A program made the position numbers and the translations under genes. This document shows, piece after piece, positions 42,380 to 50,970 of a stretch of 64,000 nucleotides of DNA. Where the stretch lies: NCBI GenBank assembly GCA_047921215.1, contig JBLRWO010000015.1, forward strand, positions 25,546 to 89,545, read 5' to 3'. The DNA is from RECM01 sp047921215. Its GTDB lineage: Bacteria > Bacteroidota > Rhodothermia > Balneolales > Cyclonatronaceae. Positions within the stretch are counted from its first letter, which is position 1, and the number at the start of each line of letters is the position of its first letter. Below the pieces are notes generated by a model. It did not search any database and had not been told where the DNA came from. It saw only the letters and a list, made by a program, of their open reading frames with translations.

Positions 42380-42670
42380 ATGGAGACAATGATTTTCAAT
42401 CTTTTCATCTTCACGCTGGCATGTTTTGTCGGCTTTGAGGTGATATCGAAAGTACCCCCGACCCTGCATACCCCGCTCATGTCGGGCGCGAATGCGATCT
42501 CGGGCATCACGCTGATCGGTGCGCTGGTTGTTGTGGGCCACGCCGGCGGCGCGATGAGCACCTGGTTCGGGTTCGCCGCCATCGTGTTCGCCACCATCAA
42601 TGTGGTGGGCGGATTCATGGTTACCGACCGGATGCTGAACATGTTTAAAAAGAAGGGGGATGACCAATGA
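42380..42670 (+). CDS. pntAB: NAD(P) transhydrogenase subunit alpha 2 (membrane)
   Basis: A 96-residue membrane protein with three helices: FNLFIFTLACFVGFEVI, SGANAISGITLIGALVVVG, and WFGFAAIVFATINVVGGFMV, the second domain of PntA as a separate gene. HTPLMSGANAISG is the family hallmark. It forms part of the proton channel with PntB. The last bases overlap pntB (ATGA). A 12-base palindrome, ACCCTTAAGGGT (42334-42345), lies in its leader. Confidence 0.93.
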   Translation: METMIFNLFIFTLACFVGFEVISKVPPTLHTPLMSGANAISGITLIGALVVVGHAGGAMSTWFGFAAIVFATINVVGGFMVTDRMLNMFKKKGDDQ

Positions 42671-44106
42671 AAAATCCGTTGATCCCCTCCGGGTTTGAAG
42701 ACCTGACCGTACTGCTCATCCAGCTGGTATACCTGCTGGCGGTGGGCATGTTCATATTCGGGCTCAAGCGGCTCAGCTCGCCGGCCACCGCGGTATCGGG
42801 CAACAGGATGGCCTCGCTGGCCATGTTCCTGGCGGTTATCGTGACCCTGTTCGACCAGCAGATTCTTACGTTCGAGTACATCCTCGCGGGGGTAATTGTG
42901 GGCAGCCTGATCGGGGTGGTACTTGCCAAAAAAGTAGAGATGACCTCCATGCCCGAGCTGGTGGCCGTGTTCAACGGTTTCGGCGGCGGAGCGTCGGCCC
43001 TGGTGGCCTCGGCCGAGTACATCCGTGTGCCCGAAACCGGCATGTTCTTCACCGATATACCGGTGAATGTACTGGTAACGATGTCTATATCCGTCTTCAT
43101 CGGCTCCATCACCTTTACCGGCAGCCTGATCGCCTTCGCCAAGCTGAAGGGCATTCTTTCAGGCAATCCGCTGCTGTTCAAAGGGCAGAAAATCCTGAAC
43201 GCCCTGCTGGCCATTGGTGTGGCTGCGGCCACGGTGATGCTGGTACTCGATCCTGCCAACTGGATCATCTACGCCTCGATAGGTGGAGTATCGCTGCTTC
43301 TCGGCATCCTGTTCGTGATACCCATCGGCGGCGCCGACATGCCGGTGGTGATTGCCCTGCTGAACTCCTTATCGGGGGTGGCGGCATCGGCGGCCGGATT
43401 TGTGATCGACAACAACATCCTGATCGTGGCGGGTGCCCTGGTGGGCGCATCGGGCCTCATCCTTACCATGATCATGTGTAAAGCCATGAACCGCACACTC
43501 ACGCACGTGCTGTTCGGCGGATTCGGACAGGAAGCGACCGGGCTGGCGATGACCAGCAGCGACTCGTCCAAAACCGTTCGCGAGGTATCGGCCGATGACC
43601 TGGCCATGATGACCGCCTATGCCAAAAAGGTGATCATTGTGCCCGGTTACGGTCTGGCCGTTGCCCAGGCGCAGCACGTGGTGCGCGAGGTGGCCGATCA
43701 GCTCGAAAAACGCAACGTGGATGTGAAATACGGCATACACCCGGTGGCAGGACGCATGCCGGGCCACATGAACGTGCTGCTGGCCGAGGCCAACGTGCCC
43801 TATCCGCAGCTGGCCGATATGGACGAGATCAACCCCGACTTCCCCAAAACGGATGTGGTGCTGGTGATCGGTGCCAACGATGTGGTGAACCCCGACGCGA
43901 GGACCAATCCCGCAAGCCCCATCTACGGCATGCCGATCCTGAACGTGGATGAGGCCAGGGCGGTCGTCGTGTTCAAGCGGAGCCTGAACCCCGGATTTGC
44001 CGGCATCGACAACCAGCTGTTCTATAACGACAACTCCTACATGTTCTTTGGCGATGCGAAAAAATCGCTGAGCTCGCTGCTCGAAGCCCTGAAAGAAATT
44101 GATTAG
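42667..44106 (+). CDS. pntB: NAD(P) transhydrogenase subunit beta
   Basis: A 479-residue protein. The first 280 or so residues hold about eight or nine membrane helices (the proton path), and the rest is the NADP-binding domain with IIVPGYGLAVAQAQHVVRE, HPVAGRMPGHMNVLLAEA and VLVIGANDVVNP. It couples proton entry to the reduction of NADP by NADH. ATGA overlap with pntAB and the close pntAA give a clear three-gene operon. It supplies NADPH for synthesis. Confidence 0.96.
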   Translation: MKNPLIPSGFEDLTVLLIQLVYLLAVGMFIFGLKRLSSPATAVSGNRMASLAMFLAVIVTLFDQQILTFEYILAGVIVGSLIGVVLAKKVEMTSMPELVAVFNGFGGGASALVASAEYIRVPETGMFFTDIPVNVLVTMSISVFIGSITFTGSLIAFAKLKGILSGNPLLFKGQKILNALLAIGVAAATVMLVLDPANWIIYASIGGVSLLLGILFVIPIGGADMPVVIALLNSLSGVAASAAGFVIDNNILIVAGALVGASGLILTMIMCKAMNRTLTHVLFGGFGQEATGLAMTSSDSSKTVREVSADDLAMMTAYAKKVIIVPGYGLAVAQAQHVVREVADQLEKRNVDVKYGIHPVAGRMPGHMNVLLAEANVPYPQLADMDEINPDFPKTDVVLVIGANDVVNPDARTNPASPIYGMPILNVDEARAVVVFKRSLNPGFAGIDNQLFYNDNSYMFFGDAKKSLSSLLEALKEID

Positions 44107-44155
44107 TGGCGGGATTTTGAGTGAGTTGGAAGAAAGGTGGTTGTAGCGGGTTTTG

Positions 44156-44330
44156 AACATTAGAACAAGTGAACAAGTGAACAAGTGAATGGCGAAGTGG
44201 TTTGCGTGATGTTCACTGGTAGAGAAAAATGTCACCCTGAGCTACAAATTTCGCCCGCAACCGGGCAAAATTACTTGCTCGGGATGACGGGTGGGCTCAC
44301 TCCTCGTTGCGCTCGGGATGACGGGTGTGA
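44156..44330. repeat. R3, R1 and R2 repeat block after pntB
   Basis: Three tandem GAACAAGTG units (about 44162-44189) are followed by a stretch shared with 48185-48215. Next comes a degenerate R1 copy (TTTCGCCCGCAACCGGGCAA) and then an R2 word (CGTTGCGCTCGGGATGACGG). The R2 word forms the 3' end of the convergent iron-transport ATPase gene. Confidence 0.6.
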
Positions 44331-45376
44331 TCGAGTACTACGGCGGGTTCGAGGGGTTTTACGATTACATCGTCGCCGATAACGAAGGGCATGCGGTTGT
44401 CGGTGTGCACCAGGCAGTGACAGTTCTTGAGCTCTATACGGTAGGTTATGTCGTGGCCTTTGAATTCGCGGGTGAGCACTTTGCCGCAGGTGCCGGCACA
44501 GCCGGGGAAGGGTTTCTCGAGGGTGAGATGTTCCGGCCTGATCGATACTACGACCTCGCCGCTGGCCGGACGGTTCAGCATCAGGTGGCCGATTTGTGTG
44601 GTGGCTTCCAGGCCGGATGCGCGGGCCGGGAACAGGTTCGTCTTGCCCAGGAAATTGGCCACAAACTCGGTCCGCGGCTGGTAGTAGACCTCTTCGGGCG
44701 TACCCACCTGGACGATACGGCCTTCGTGCATCACGGCGATGCGGTCGGCAATGGAGAGGGCCTCCTCCTGGTCGTGCGTAACCAGGATGGCGCTCATGCC
44801 GGCTTTCTTCAGGATGGACCGCACCTCCTCGCGCGTCGACTGGCGCAGTACAGCATCCAGGTTGGAGAAGGGCTCGTCGAGCAGGATGATCTCCGGCTTC
44901 GGGGCGAGGGCCCGTGCGAGGGCCACACGCTGCTGCTGGCCGCCCGACAGCTCGTGCGGGAAGCGATGGGCGTAGTCTTTCATGCCGATCAGTTCGAGTA
45001 TGTCCCGGGCCTGCGTTTCGCGGGTCTTCCGGTCGAGATGGCGCAGCCCGAACATCACATTTTTGAGCACATTCAGGTGGGGGAACAGGGCGTAATCCTG
45101 AAATACGAAGCCAATACCGCGCTTTTCGGGGGCGGTATGGGTGTAGGGACATCCCAGTGTTTTGCCTTTCAGCTGTATAGAGCCCTGGTCCACGCGTTCG
45201 AAGCCCGCGATCAGGCGCAGCGTGGTCGTTTTGCCGCAGCCGCTGGGACCGAGGATGGCAAGGATTTCGTGCGGGTCCACCGAGAACGAGGCACGGTCAA
45301 CAACCGGAGTACTCCCGGCGACGAATCGCTTCGTCAGGTTTGTTACGCGTAATAAGCTGTTCAGGTACGTTTCCAT
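44297..45376 (-). CDS. Iron(III) ABC transporter ATPase (FbpC/FutC-like)
   Basis: A 359-residue ATPase of the spermidine/iron class. Walker A is GPSGCGKTTTLRLIAG, the signature is LSGGQQQRVALARALA, Walker B is ILLDEPFSNLDAV, and the switch histidine is in LVTHDQEEALS. A C-terminal regulatory TOBE domain (about 285-350) holds VSIRPEHLTL. Permease and binding-protein genes lie directly upstream. The last residues, TRHPERNEE and the stop, are encoded by an R2 repeat, so the native C-terminus was probably replaced. Overlaps the permease gene by 16 bases. Confidence 0.9.
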   Translation of the reverse strand: METYLNSLLRVTNLTKRFVAGSTPVVDRASFSVDPHEILAILGPSGCGKTTTLRLIAGFERVDQGSIQLKGKTLGCPYTHTAPEKRGIGFVFQDYALFPHLNVLKNVMFGLRHLDRKTRETQARDILELIGMKDYAHRFPHELSGGQQQRVALARALAPKPEIILLDEPFSNLDAVLRQSTREEVRSILKKAGMSAILVTHDQEEALSIADRIAVMHEGRIVQVGTPEEVYYQPRTEFVANFLGKTNLFPARASGLEATTQIGHLMLNRPASGEVVVSIRPEHLTLEKPFPGCAGTCGKVLTREFKGHDITYRIELKNCHCLVHTDNRMPFVIGDDVIVKPLEPAVVLDHTRHPERNEE

Positions 45377-46938
45377 TCTCTGGCAAATAAAAGACCGACA
45401 AAAAATACCGAAAAAATCAATATGGTGAGCGCGAACGGTGCCGCCTCCGCAAACATGGCTTCATTGGAGTAACTCCACACGTTGATGGCCAGGGTTTCGA
45501 ACCCTATGGGAGAAAGCAAAAACGTGATTGGAAGTTCCTTCATCGACGATAAAAATACAAAAGCGCCACCCATCAGCAATCCGTTCCGGAGCAGCGGGAA
45601 GGTCGAATTCATGAACGCCCTCACAGGGCCGAGACCCATCGAGCGGGCGGCCTCCTCCAGCCGGGGCGACGCCTGGTACAACGAGCTCCGGATGGGGCCC
45701 ATCGCCTCCGCCAGGAAGTGCAGCGCATAAGCTATAACGAGCAGGATGAGGGTCTGGTACAAAAACGGTGCGGTACTCAGCGTAAAAAAAATGAGGGCCA
45801 GTGCAAGGGCCAGGGGCGGTGTGGCATAGCCGAGGTAGGCAGTGCGCTGCAGCGCGTTGTTGGTTTTCGAAGGAAAACGCACCGCGATATAGGCCAGAGG
45901 TACGGCCAGAACGGCGGCGAGCAGGGCGGCCGGCGCACTGGCTATGAAGGAGGACTGCAGGGCATCGGCCAGTCCGCTCCAGATCGCCGGATCGAAGCCC
46001 CGCATCATCCAGAAGAGGATGGTCCATACCGGAACCACCAGTGCGGCCACGGCGATCAGGGCGATGAAACCCCATGCCATCCATTTCCAGTTGCCCAGCT
46101 TCACCGGCTGGAATTTTCGCGACGTTCCCGAGCCGGTGCGGTGGAACAGCAGTCCGCGCAGCAGGCGGTACTCCACAAACAGGATGGAACAGGTGAGGGT
46201 GAGCAGCATCAGGGCGATCCATGCGGCGTAGATGCGGTCGTAGGATGCGGCGTACTGAAGGTAGAGGGCGTAGCTGAACGTTTCGAACCGCATCAGCGAA
46301 ACGGCCCCGAAATCGCCGAGCACATACAGGCTGATGATGAGCATGCCGGCGTAGAAGGCGGGCTTGAGCTGCGGCACGATCACCCGGAACAGGATGGTGG
46401 AGTTGCTGCTGCCCAGAGACCGTGCGGCCTCTTCGGTGGAGGGGTCGAGGCCCATGAATCCGGCCCTCAGGTTCAGGTAGAGGTAGGGAAAGGTGTACAG
46501 GCTGATGGCGATGAGCGACCCCCAGTAACCCGATGGCCTCGGGATCACAAAGCCGGTAAGCTGGGCGATGGTGCCGTTCACACCGCCCAGGCCGAGCAAG
46601 GCGTAGGCCAGCACATAACCGGGGATTGCCAGCGGCAGCACGCCCAGCAGCGTAACAATGCGGCGCCCCGGCAGGTCGGTGCGCGAGGTGAGCCAGGCCA
46701 GGGGGAAGGCGATCAGCGTGGTCACCAGCAGCACGCCGGCGGTCAGGCTGAGTGTGTTCATGAGCAGCATCAGGTTGCGCTGGCGCCAGAGCAGGTCGGC
46801 AGAAACCGCCCAGTCGCCCTCGAGTGCACGAATAAGCAGGTAAAACAGCGGCAAAACAACAGCAGCACCGGTGATGAGGGCCGGCGCCAGAAAGTACCAG
46901 GGAGGTACGAGTCGGTTTATTTTGCCCCGGTCTATAAT
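45361..46938 (-). CDS. Iron(III) ABC transporter permease (FbpB-like), probable ATT start
   Basis: About 525 residues with two permease halves, each with an EAA loop (STEEAARSLGSSNSTILFRV and LEEAARSMGLGPVRAFMNST), the usual form of FbpB/HitB. The first TTG or ATG in frame (46852-46854) would remove most of the first helix, whose sequence NRLVPPWYFLAPALITGAAV is intact upstream. No ATG or GTG exists before the in-frame stop, but an ATT at 46936-46938 sits seven bases after the ribosome site GGGAGG (46946-46951). ATT is a known rare start codon. From it the gene overlaps the fbpA stop by seven bases. Confidence 0.8.
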   Translation of the reverse strand: MIDRGKINRLVPPWYFLAPALITGAAVVLPLFYLLIRALEGDWAVSADLLWRQRNLMLLMNTLSLTAGVLLVTTLIAFPLAWLTSRTDLPGRRIVTLLGVLPLAIPGYVLAYALLGLGGVNGTIAQLTGFVIPRPSGYWGSLIAISLYTFPYLYLNLRAGFMGLDPSTEEAARSLGSSNSTILFRVIVPQLKPAFYAGMLIISLYVLGDFGAVSLMRFETFSYALYLQYAASYDRIYAAWIALMLLTLTCSILFVEYRLLRGLLFHRTGSGTSRKFQPVKLGNWKWMAWGFIALIAVAALVVPVWTILFWMMRGFDPAIWSGLADALQSSFIASAPAALLAAVLAVPLAYIAVRFPSKTNNALQRTAYLGYATPPLALALALIFFTLSTAPFLYQTLILLVIAYALHFLAEAMGPIRSSLYQASPRLEEAARSMGLGPVRAFMNSTFPLLRNGLLMGGAFVFLSSMKELPITFLLSPIGFETLAINVWSYSNEAMFAEAAPFALTILIFSVFFVGLLFAREWKRT

Positions 46939-47930
46939 AGTCCGACCTCCCGGAGCAGCTGCAGGGTGCTTTCCAGATCACTGAGTGCGTCGAGGTCCAC
47001 ATCCGGCGACACCTCCAGCAGCTGCACGAGCTGGCGGTAGGCCTCGCTGTCCGTATCGGTGGATGTGACCGGGTACTCGAACACCTCACCGGTGAACCAG
47101 TCCTGCACATCCTGTGAAATCAGGAACTCCACAAACCGCAGGGCGTCGTCTTTACGGTCGGATGTGTTCAGGATGCCGATTCCGGCCACATTGATCAGGT
47201 TACCCACATCGCCGGGTTCAAAAAACTTCTGGGCCACGGGGAAATCCGGATTTTCCTGCAATGCACGCAGCAGGTAGTAGTGATTGGTTAGACCATAGTC
47301 TATCTCGCCGGCCGCAATCGCCTGCAGGATGGCCGTATTGTTGTTGTAAATGCGGGCGTTGTTGTTCTTCACGGCCAGCAGCCAGTTCCGGGCGTGATCG
47401 TCGCCGTGAACGACCTGCATGGCCGTCACAAACGCCTGGAAGGAGCCGTTCGAGGGTGCCCAGCCCACGCGTCCGCTCAGTTCGGGCCGGGCCAGGTCGG
47501 ATAGTTCATTCACAATACCGGCATCGGTGCGGGAGATACTGTAGGCGAGCACGCGGGCGCGGCCGCTGGTGGCAACCCAGGTCCCGCTGCTGTTCCGGAA
47601 CCGTTCGGGAACGGCGTTCAGAAGCTCATCTGGCAGACCGGCGAGCAGGTTTTCCTTCTCAACGGCGCCAAGCGCGCCGGCATCCTGGGCCCAGAACAGG
47701 TCCGCTGGCGAGCGGCCGCCCTCCTCCATCAGTGCCACGGCCAGCTGGGTGGTTCCACCGTAACGTACATTCACGGTAATGCCGGTCTGCTCCTCAAAAT
47801 TACTGATCAGGGGGTCGACCAGAGCTTTGCTGCGCCCTGAATAAACAACAAGTTCGTCGCTGGCAGGCATTGATAAAAACCAGATCAGCCCTGCAATGAC
47901 AACAGCGAGGCCGATTAAATAATATTTCAT
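46932..47930 (-). CDS. Iron(III) ABC transporter substrate-binding protein (FbpA/FutA-like)
   Basis: A 332-residue protein with an N-terminal hydrophobic signal or anchor (YYLIGLAVVIAGLIWFL), then the mature fold ELVVYSGRSKALVDPLISNF. Iron-binding candidate tyrosines are in NHYYLLRAL, with ADLFWAQDAGALGAVE and GRVGWAPSNGSFQAFVTAMQ as family segments. It captures ferric iron outside the inner membrane and delivers it to the permease. First gene of the fbpABC operon. Confidence 0.9.
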   Translation of the reverse strand: MKYYLIGLAVVIAGLIWFLSMPASDELVVYSGRSKALVDPLISNFEEQTGITVNVRYGGTTQLAVALMEEGGRSPADLFWAQDAGALGAVEKENLLAGLPDELLNAVPERFRNSSGTWVATSGRARVLAYSISRTDAGIVNELSDLARPELSGRVGWAPSNGSFQAFVTAMQVVHGDDHARNWLLAVKNNNARIYNNNTAILQAIAAGEIDYGLTNHYYLLRALQENPDFPVAQKFFEPGDVGNLINVAGIGILNTSDRKDDALRFVEFLISQDVQDWFTGEVFEYPVTSTDTDSEAYRQLVQLLEVSPDVDLDALSDLESTLQLLREVGLL

Positions 47931-47964
47931 AAAACTCAGATCAGAATAATCGCTTATGTTTGAG

Positions 47965-47977
47965 TAGACTAAATCTA
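47965..47977 (-). promoter_or_regulatory. Small palindrome, possible metal-regulator box
   Basis: TAGA-CTAAA-TCTA is a short perfect inverted repeat in AT-rich sequence, 35 bases before the fbpA start. Its place suits an iron-dependent repressor, but it matches neither the Fur nor the DtxR consensus well. Confidence 0.22.
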
Positions 47978-48014
47978 AATAATTAAATGATCAGAAAAAA
48001 GGTGGGGAAGGGGA

Positions 48015-48215
48015 GAACAGCAGAACAGAAGAACAGTAGAATATGGAATATGGAATGGGGAAGTGTTCTGACTTCGTCATGGTGAGCTGGTAATTTCGCT
48101 CCGGGGCTACACTATTATGAAGGTGACACCGATAGTGCTGTTAGTATGCTTCGAATCAGGGAAGTACGGAACAAGCGAACATTTGAACAGCGAAGTGGTT
48201 TGGGAACATGTCACC
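48015..48215. repeat. R3 and R1 repeats between fbpA and the amidase gene
   Basis: AGAACAGAAGAACAGTAGAA units (48020-48045) run into ATATGGAATATGG. A degenerate R1 copy (48074-48135) and a long R3-associated word follow (48138-48215), the latter shared with the lipB leader and the 44161-44235 block. No gene was recognised in 47931-48388. Confidence 0.55.
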
Positions 48216-48388
48216 GGTAGATTCAACTACGCACCCAAATCAGGAAAAAAAGCAAAAAGCAAAAAGCAGGTGTGGGCACTAAAGAACCACTTCCAGATTC
48301 CCTGTTCCCTGTTCTTTATTCTATTGTTCAAAAGCATACCAACAGTTACGTCTTCGTTATCATCCTGATTGTTTGTCCCAAAAATCGG

Positions 48389-49087
48389 TCAGTCGGGGCG
48401 GGATTTGAATTCCAGGGGGAGCAGTGCTGTTCTGAGGTTGCTCATGAACTCGGGGCCGGGATCGACTTTGTCGGTCAGGTAGTTGGGATCGGTCTCTTTC
48501 CAGACATCCGAGTTTCTGAATATGTGGTATTCGTGGTGACCAATTACATATTCAATGTCGTATTTGCCAGCCAGGTAGGTGATGAGCTCTGTGTTGGCTT
48601 TCAGCTGGGCTTTGGTGAGCGGTGCCTGTGATCCCCCGATGTTTTCAATACCGATGGCCATGTAGTTCAGACCGATGGTGTGCCGGGCAAAGGTCGTATC
48701 GGGCAGCAGCCGGAAGATGGTACCGTCTCTGTCGACCAGGAACTGCGCAGATACATTCAGCATGCCGGCAACCTGCAGGTTGGCCCTTCCTCCCAGTGTG
48801 TTCCGGTTGAATACATCGTAGGTGGCTTCAAGCGTAGGCACAGACGTCCAGTGAACCACCACCATGCGGGGTTCGATGGTGGCCTGTTCTTTGATCAGGC
48901 CGTGGCGGTCGTGCAGGTATTCGAGCGACAGCTGCTCGCGTTCTTCGTCAAATATGACGGGTTTTTCAAATATGCGGAACGTGGGTTCCGAAGAATCCGA
49001 TGATTCCCCGCACCCTGTTATTATAAACAGGGAAATAAAGAGCCACAGAAACAGTGTTCTGTGGCTCTTTGAATCAGACGTTTTCAT
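48389..49087 (-). CDS. N-acetylmuramoyl-L-alanine amidase-like lipoprotein
   Basis: From the ATG at 49085-49087 a 232-residue protein with signal and lipobox (LFISLFIITGC). The amidase_2/PGRP zinc site is visible: histidine in MVVVHWTS, histidine in ARHTIGLNYMAIGIENIG, and YVIGHHEYHIF with later DPGPEFM. Such enzymes cut the bond between muramic acid and the stem peptide, here from the periplasmic face of a membrane. Upstream ATGs up to 49234 lie in simple repeats and are rejected. Zinc ligands look complete, so activity is likely. Confidence 0.8.
   Translation of the reverse strand: MKTSDSKSHRTLFLWLFISLFIITGCGESSDSSEPTFRIFEKPVIFDEEREQLSLEYLHDRHGLIKEQATIEPRMVVVHWTSVPTLEATYDVFNRNTLGGRANLQVAGMLNVSAQFLVDRDGTIFRLLPDTTFARHTIGLNYMAIGIENIGGSQAPLTKAQLKANTELITYLAGKYDIEYVIGHHEYHIFRNSDVWKETDPNYLTDKVDPGPEFMSNLRTALLPLEFKSRPD
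49040..49067. other. Hairpin inside the start of the amidase gene
   Basis: GAGCCACAGAA (49040-49050) pairs perfectly with TTCTGTGGCTC (49057-49067) across a six-base loop. It covers codons 7-16 of the amidase lipoprotein. In mRNA it could slow early translation or stop transcription before the gene body. Confidence 0.55.
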
Positions 49088-49164
49088 TATGGAAACTGGC
49101 ATTACGGATGATTGCAATACAGACATTCCAAATACAGTTGTATGCCGTGAAATTTTGCTGATAT

Positions 49165-49305
49165 ACGTGCCCGTATTCGAGTTCATGTTCATGGGTGAGT
49201 TCGATTTTGTGTTCATGTTCATGTTCCGGGTCATGTTCCGGTTCGGGTCATGTTCCGGATTCGGGTCATGTCCGGATTCGGGATCGAACCCGGAATCATG
49301 CCCGT
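49165..49305. repeat. Simple ATG-rich tandem repeats upstream of the amidase gene
   Basis: Degenerate tandem copies of GTTCATGTTCATG pass into GGTCATGTTCCGGTTCGG-like units. The minus strand reads as a Met/Asn-rich peptide with no family likeness. Possibly a slippage-prone leader between the amidase gene and the SusD gene. Confidence 0.6.
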
Positions 49306-49350
49306 GTCTGTATGGGTGTTCATTTCCATGCCAATGTCAGTGGTTATCTC

Positions 49351-50910
49351 TTATTCAGGTACGTTCCACCAAACCGGGGTTGTGAGGCGTACAGCCGGTG
49401 TGTTGTCGCCGACGTTGTCCGGGTTACGTACTTCTTCGTTACCCTCGTAGACCATGGCCTGAATCCAGTCTGATTCGTCATTCGCATCAAAGATGATCGT
49501 GTTCAGGTTGGCGGGACGCTGAAGGGTTGGCCCGTAGATGTTCTGGCTGTAGTTCATCCTGCGCATATCCACCCAGATTTCGGGATTCAGGGGCAGGGCG
49601 ATGTACTTCTGACGCATGATGTGGCTGAGGCCCTGTGTGAGATCGCTGAAATGGCCCGCTGCACCGTCGGCAAGCAACGCCGACCAGTAGGCTTCGATTT
49701 CATCACCAGGCACACCCAGCTTGCGCATATGGGCCCTTACGCCCTCTTCAAAAGCAGCAAATGAACCGGTGGGATCGCCCGAGCGCAGCCTTGCTTCCGC
49801 TTCAATGAATTTGACTTCCGAGTAGGTTGAGAACGGGAAGGGGGAGTCGATGTTCGTATAGTACCCGGAGCCTTTGAAACGGCCATAGTCGTCGGGATCG
49901 GTGAAGGTACCCGATCCGCCCTCGCCGCCGGCAAGTCCCATGCCGGAACGGAGTCCGCGGAACTGGTTGTCGGATGGCGCCGGCTGCATGATGCGGCTGA
50001 TGCGCGGATCCTGGAAACCGGTCTCCGTTACCGGGAATCTGGTGAGCAGATCTACATAGAACTGACTCCAGGTGAAGAACCTCGGGTTGTCGGCGTTAGT
50101 GAATCCGCCCCAGCTGAAGAACGGGTTCTCTTCGGTCTGCAGGCTGCCGGCCGAGTAGTTGAACTCGGCATCCATGCCATCGGCGTTGAATCCGTTTGTG
50201 GCGGCCTCAATAATGGCAACCGGATCGTACAGGCTGCTTTTTTTGGACAGGTGGTTCAGGTACCGGGCTTTGAGTGTCCAGGCGAATCGTTCCCATTTGC
50301 GTACATCACCCTGGTAGAGGATGTCTCCGCCGGCAGCGTTCAGCGCTGTGTTGTTCTGTGTCTCACGGAAGGCGGCAATGGCCTCATCCAGCAGCCTGAT
50401 TATCTCCTGGTAAACGAATTCCTGGTCGTCGAACCGGGGGGTGAGGTTTACCTGCGAAACGCCGTCGTAGGAATCCCTGACCACAATGGCACCGTACTGA
50501 TCGGTAAGCATACCGAAAATCTGGGCCTGAAGCGTTTTTCCTACGCCCACAAAATGGGGCGAACCGTCTGCCTCGCCAAGCCTGATAAGGTCAACAGCGT
50601 TTGGCAGGGCCCAGGTGTATGAATTTTGCCAGAAAAAGTAGGCAGAAGTGAACCGCCATGTCTCCGCATTGAAGAATCCGCCGGTTGTGTTCCGGGTGGT
50701 ACCGTACTGCATAATGGCACTTACTTCACGCGAACCGCGCCACATGGCCGCGCCGTTGCTCATTCTGATTGCACCCACGATGCGGTTTTCGGCAGGTACT
50801 TCAGACGGAAGGTTCGGGTTATCGTTTACCGATAAAAAATCTTCGCAGGAGGTACCCGCAAACAGCATGAGGATAAAAAGGCTGCTTATTTTCAGGTATT
50901 TTGATTTCAT
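49351..50910 (-). CDS. SusD/RagB-family outer-membrane lipoprotein
   Basis: A 519-residue protein with a signal and lipobox (LFAGTSCEDFLSVNDNPN). The mature protein fits the SusD-like_2 group: N-terminal SEVPAENRIVGAIRMSNG, middle WERFAWTLKARYLNHLSKKS with TPR-like helices, and C-terminal HIMRQKYIALPLNPEIWVDM. SusD proteins sit over the SusC channel and capture glycans or peptides. It follows susC with about 60 bases between, and is the second gene of the pair. The substrate is not evident, as no glycoside hydrolase is adjacent. Confidence 0.92.
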   Translation of the reverse strand: MKSKYLKISSLFILMLFAGTSCEDFLSVNDNPNLPSEVPAENRIVGAIRMSNGAAMWRGSREVSAIMQYGTTRNTTGGFFNAETWRFTSAYFFWQNSYTWALPNAVDLIRLGEADGSPHFVGVGKTLQAQIFGMLTDQYGAIVVRDSYDGVSQVNLTPRFDDQEFVYQEIIRLLDEAIAAFRETQNNTALNAAGGDILYQGDVRKWERFAWTLKARYLNHLSKKSSLYDPVAIIEAATNGFNADGMDAEFNYSAGSLQTEENPFFSWGGFTNADNPRFFTWSQFYVDLLTRFPVTETGFQDPRISRIMQPAPSDNQFRGLRSGMGLAGGEGGSGTFTDPDDYGRFKGSGYYTNIDSPFPFSTYSEVKFIEAEARLRSGDPTGSFAAFEEGVRAHMRKLGVPGDEIEAYWSALLADGAAGHFSDLTQGLSHIMRQKYIALPLNPEIWVDMRRMNYSQNIYGPTLQRPANLNTIIFDANDESDWIQAMVYEGNEEVRNPDNVGDNTPAVRLTTPVWWNVPE

Positions 50911-50970
50911 GATAAAAACCTTGTAAATGTATAAATATTAAAAATATGGAATATGACGGACCGGTTGGCC

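Noticed and set aside
44271..45152. A 293-codon minus-strand frame inside the iron ATPase gene
   Set aside because: Shadow of the ATPase gene with biased Arg/Pro composition; the Walker motifs are in the other frame.
45461..47110. A 549-codon minus-strand frame across the permease gene
   Set aside because: It is an overlapping frame of the FbpB and FbpA coding sequence, with Arg/Pro/Cys-rich composition and no membrane helices or motifs.
49250..49290. T-arm-like sequence (GGTTCGATCCC on the minus strand), possible tRNA
   Set aside because: No acceptor, D or anticodon arm can be formed around it; it belongs to the simple repeats upstream of the amidase gene.
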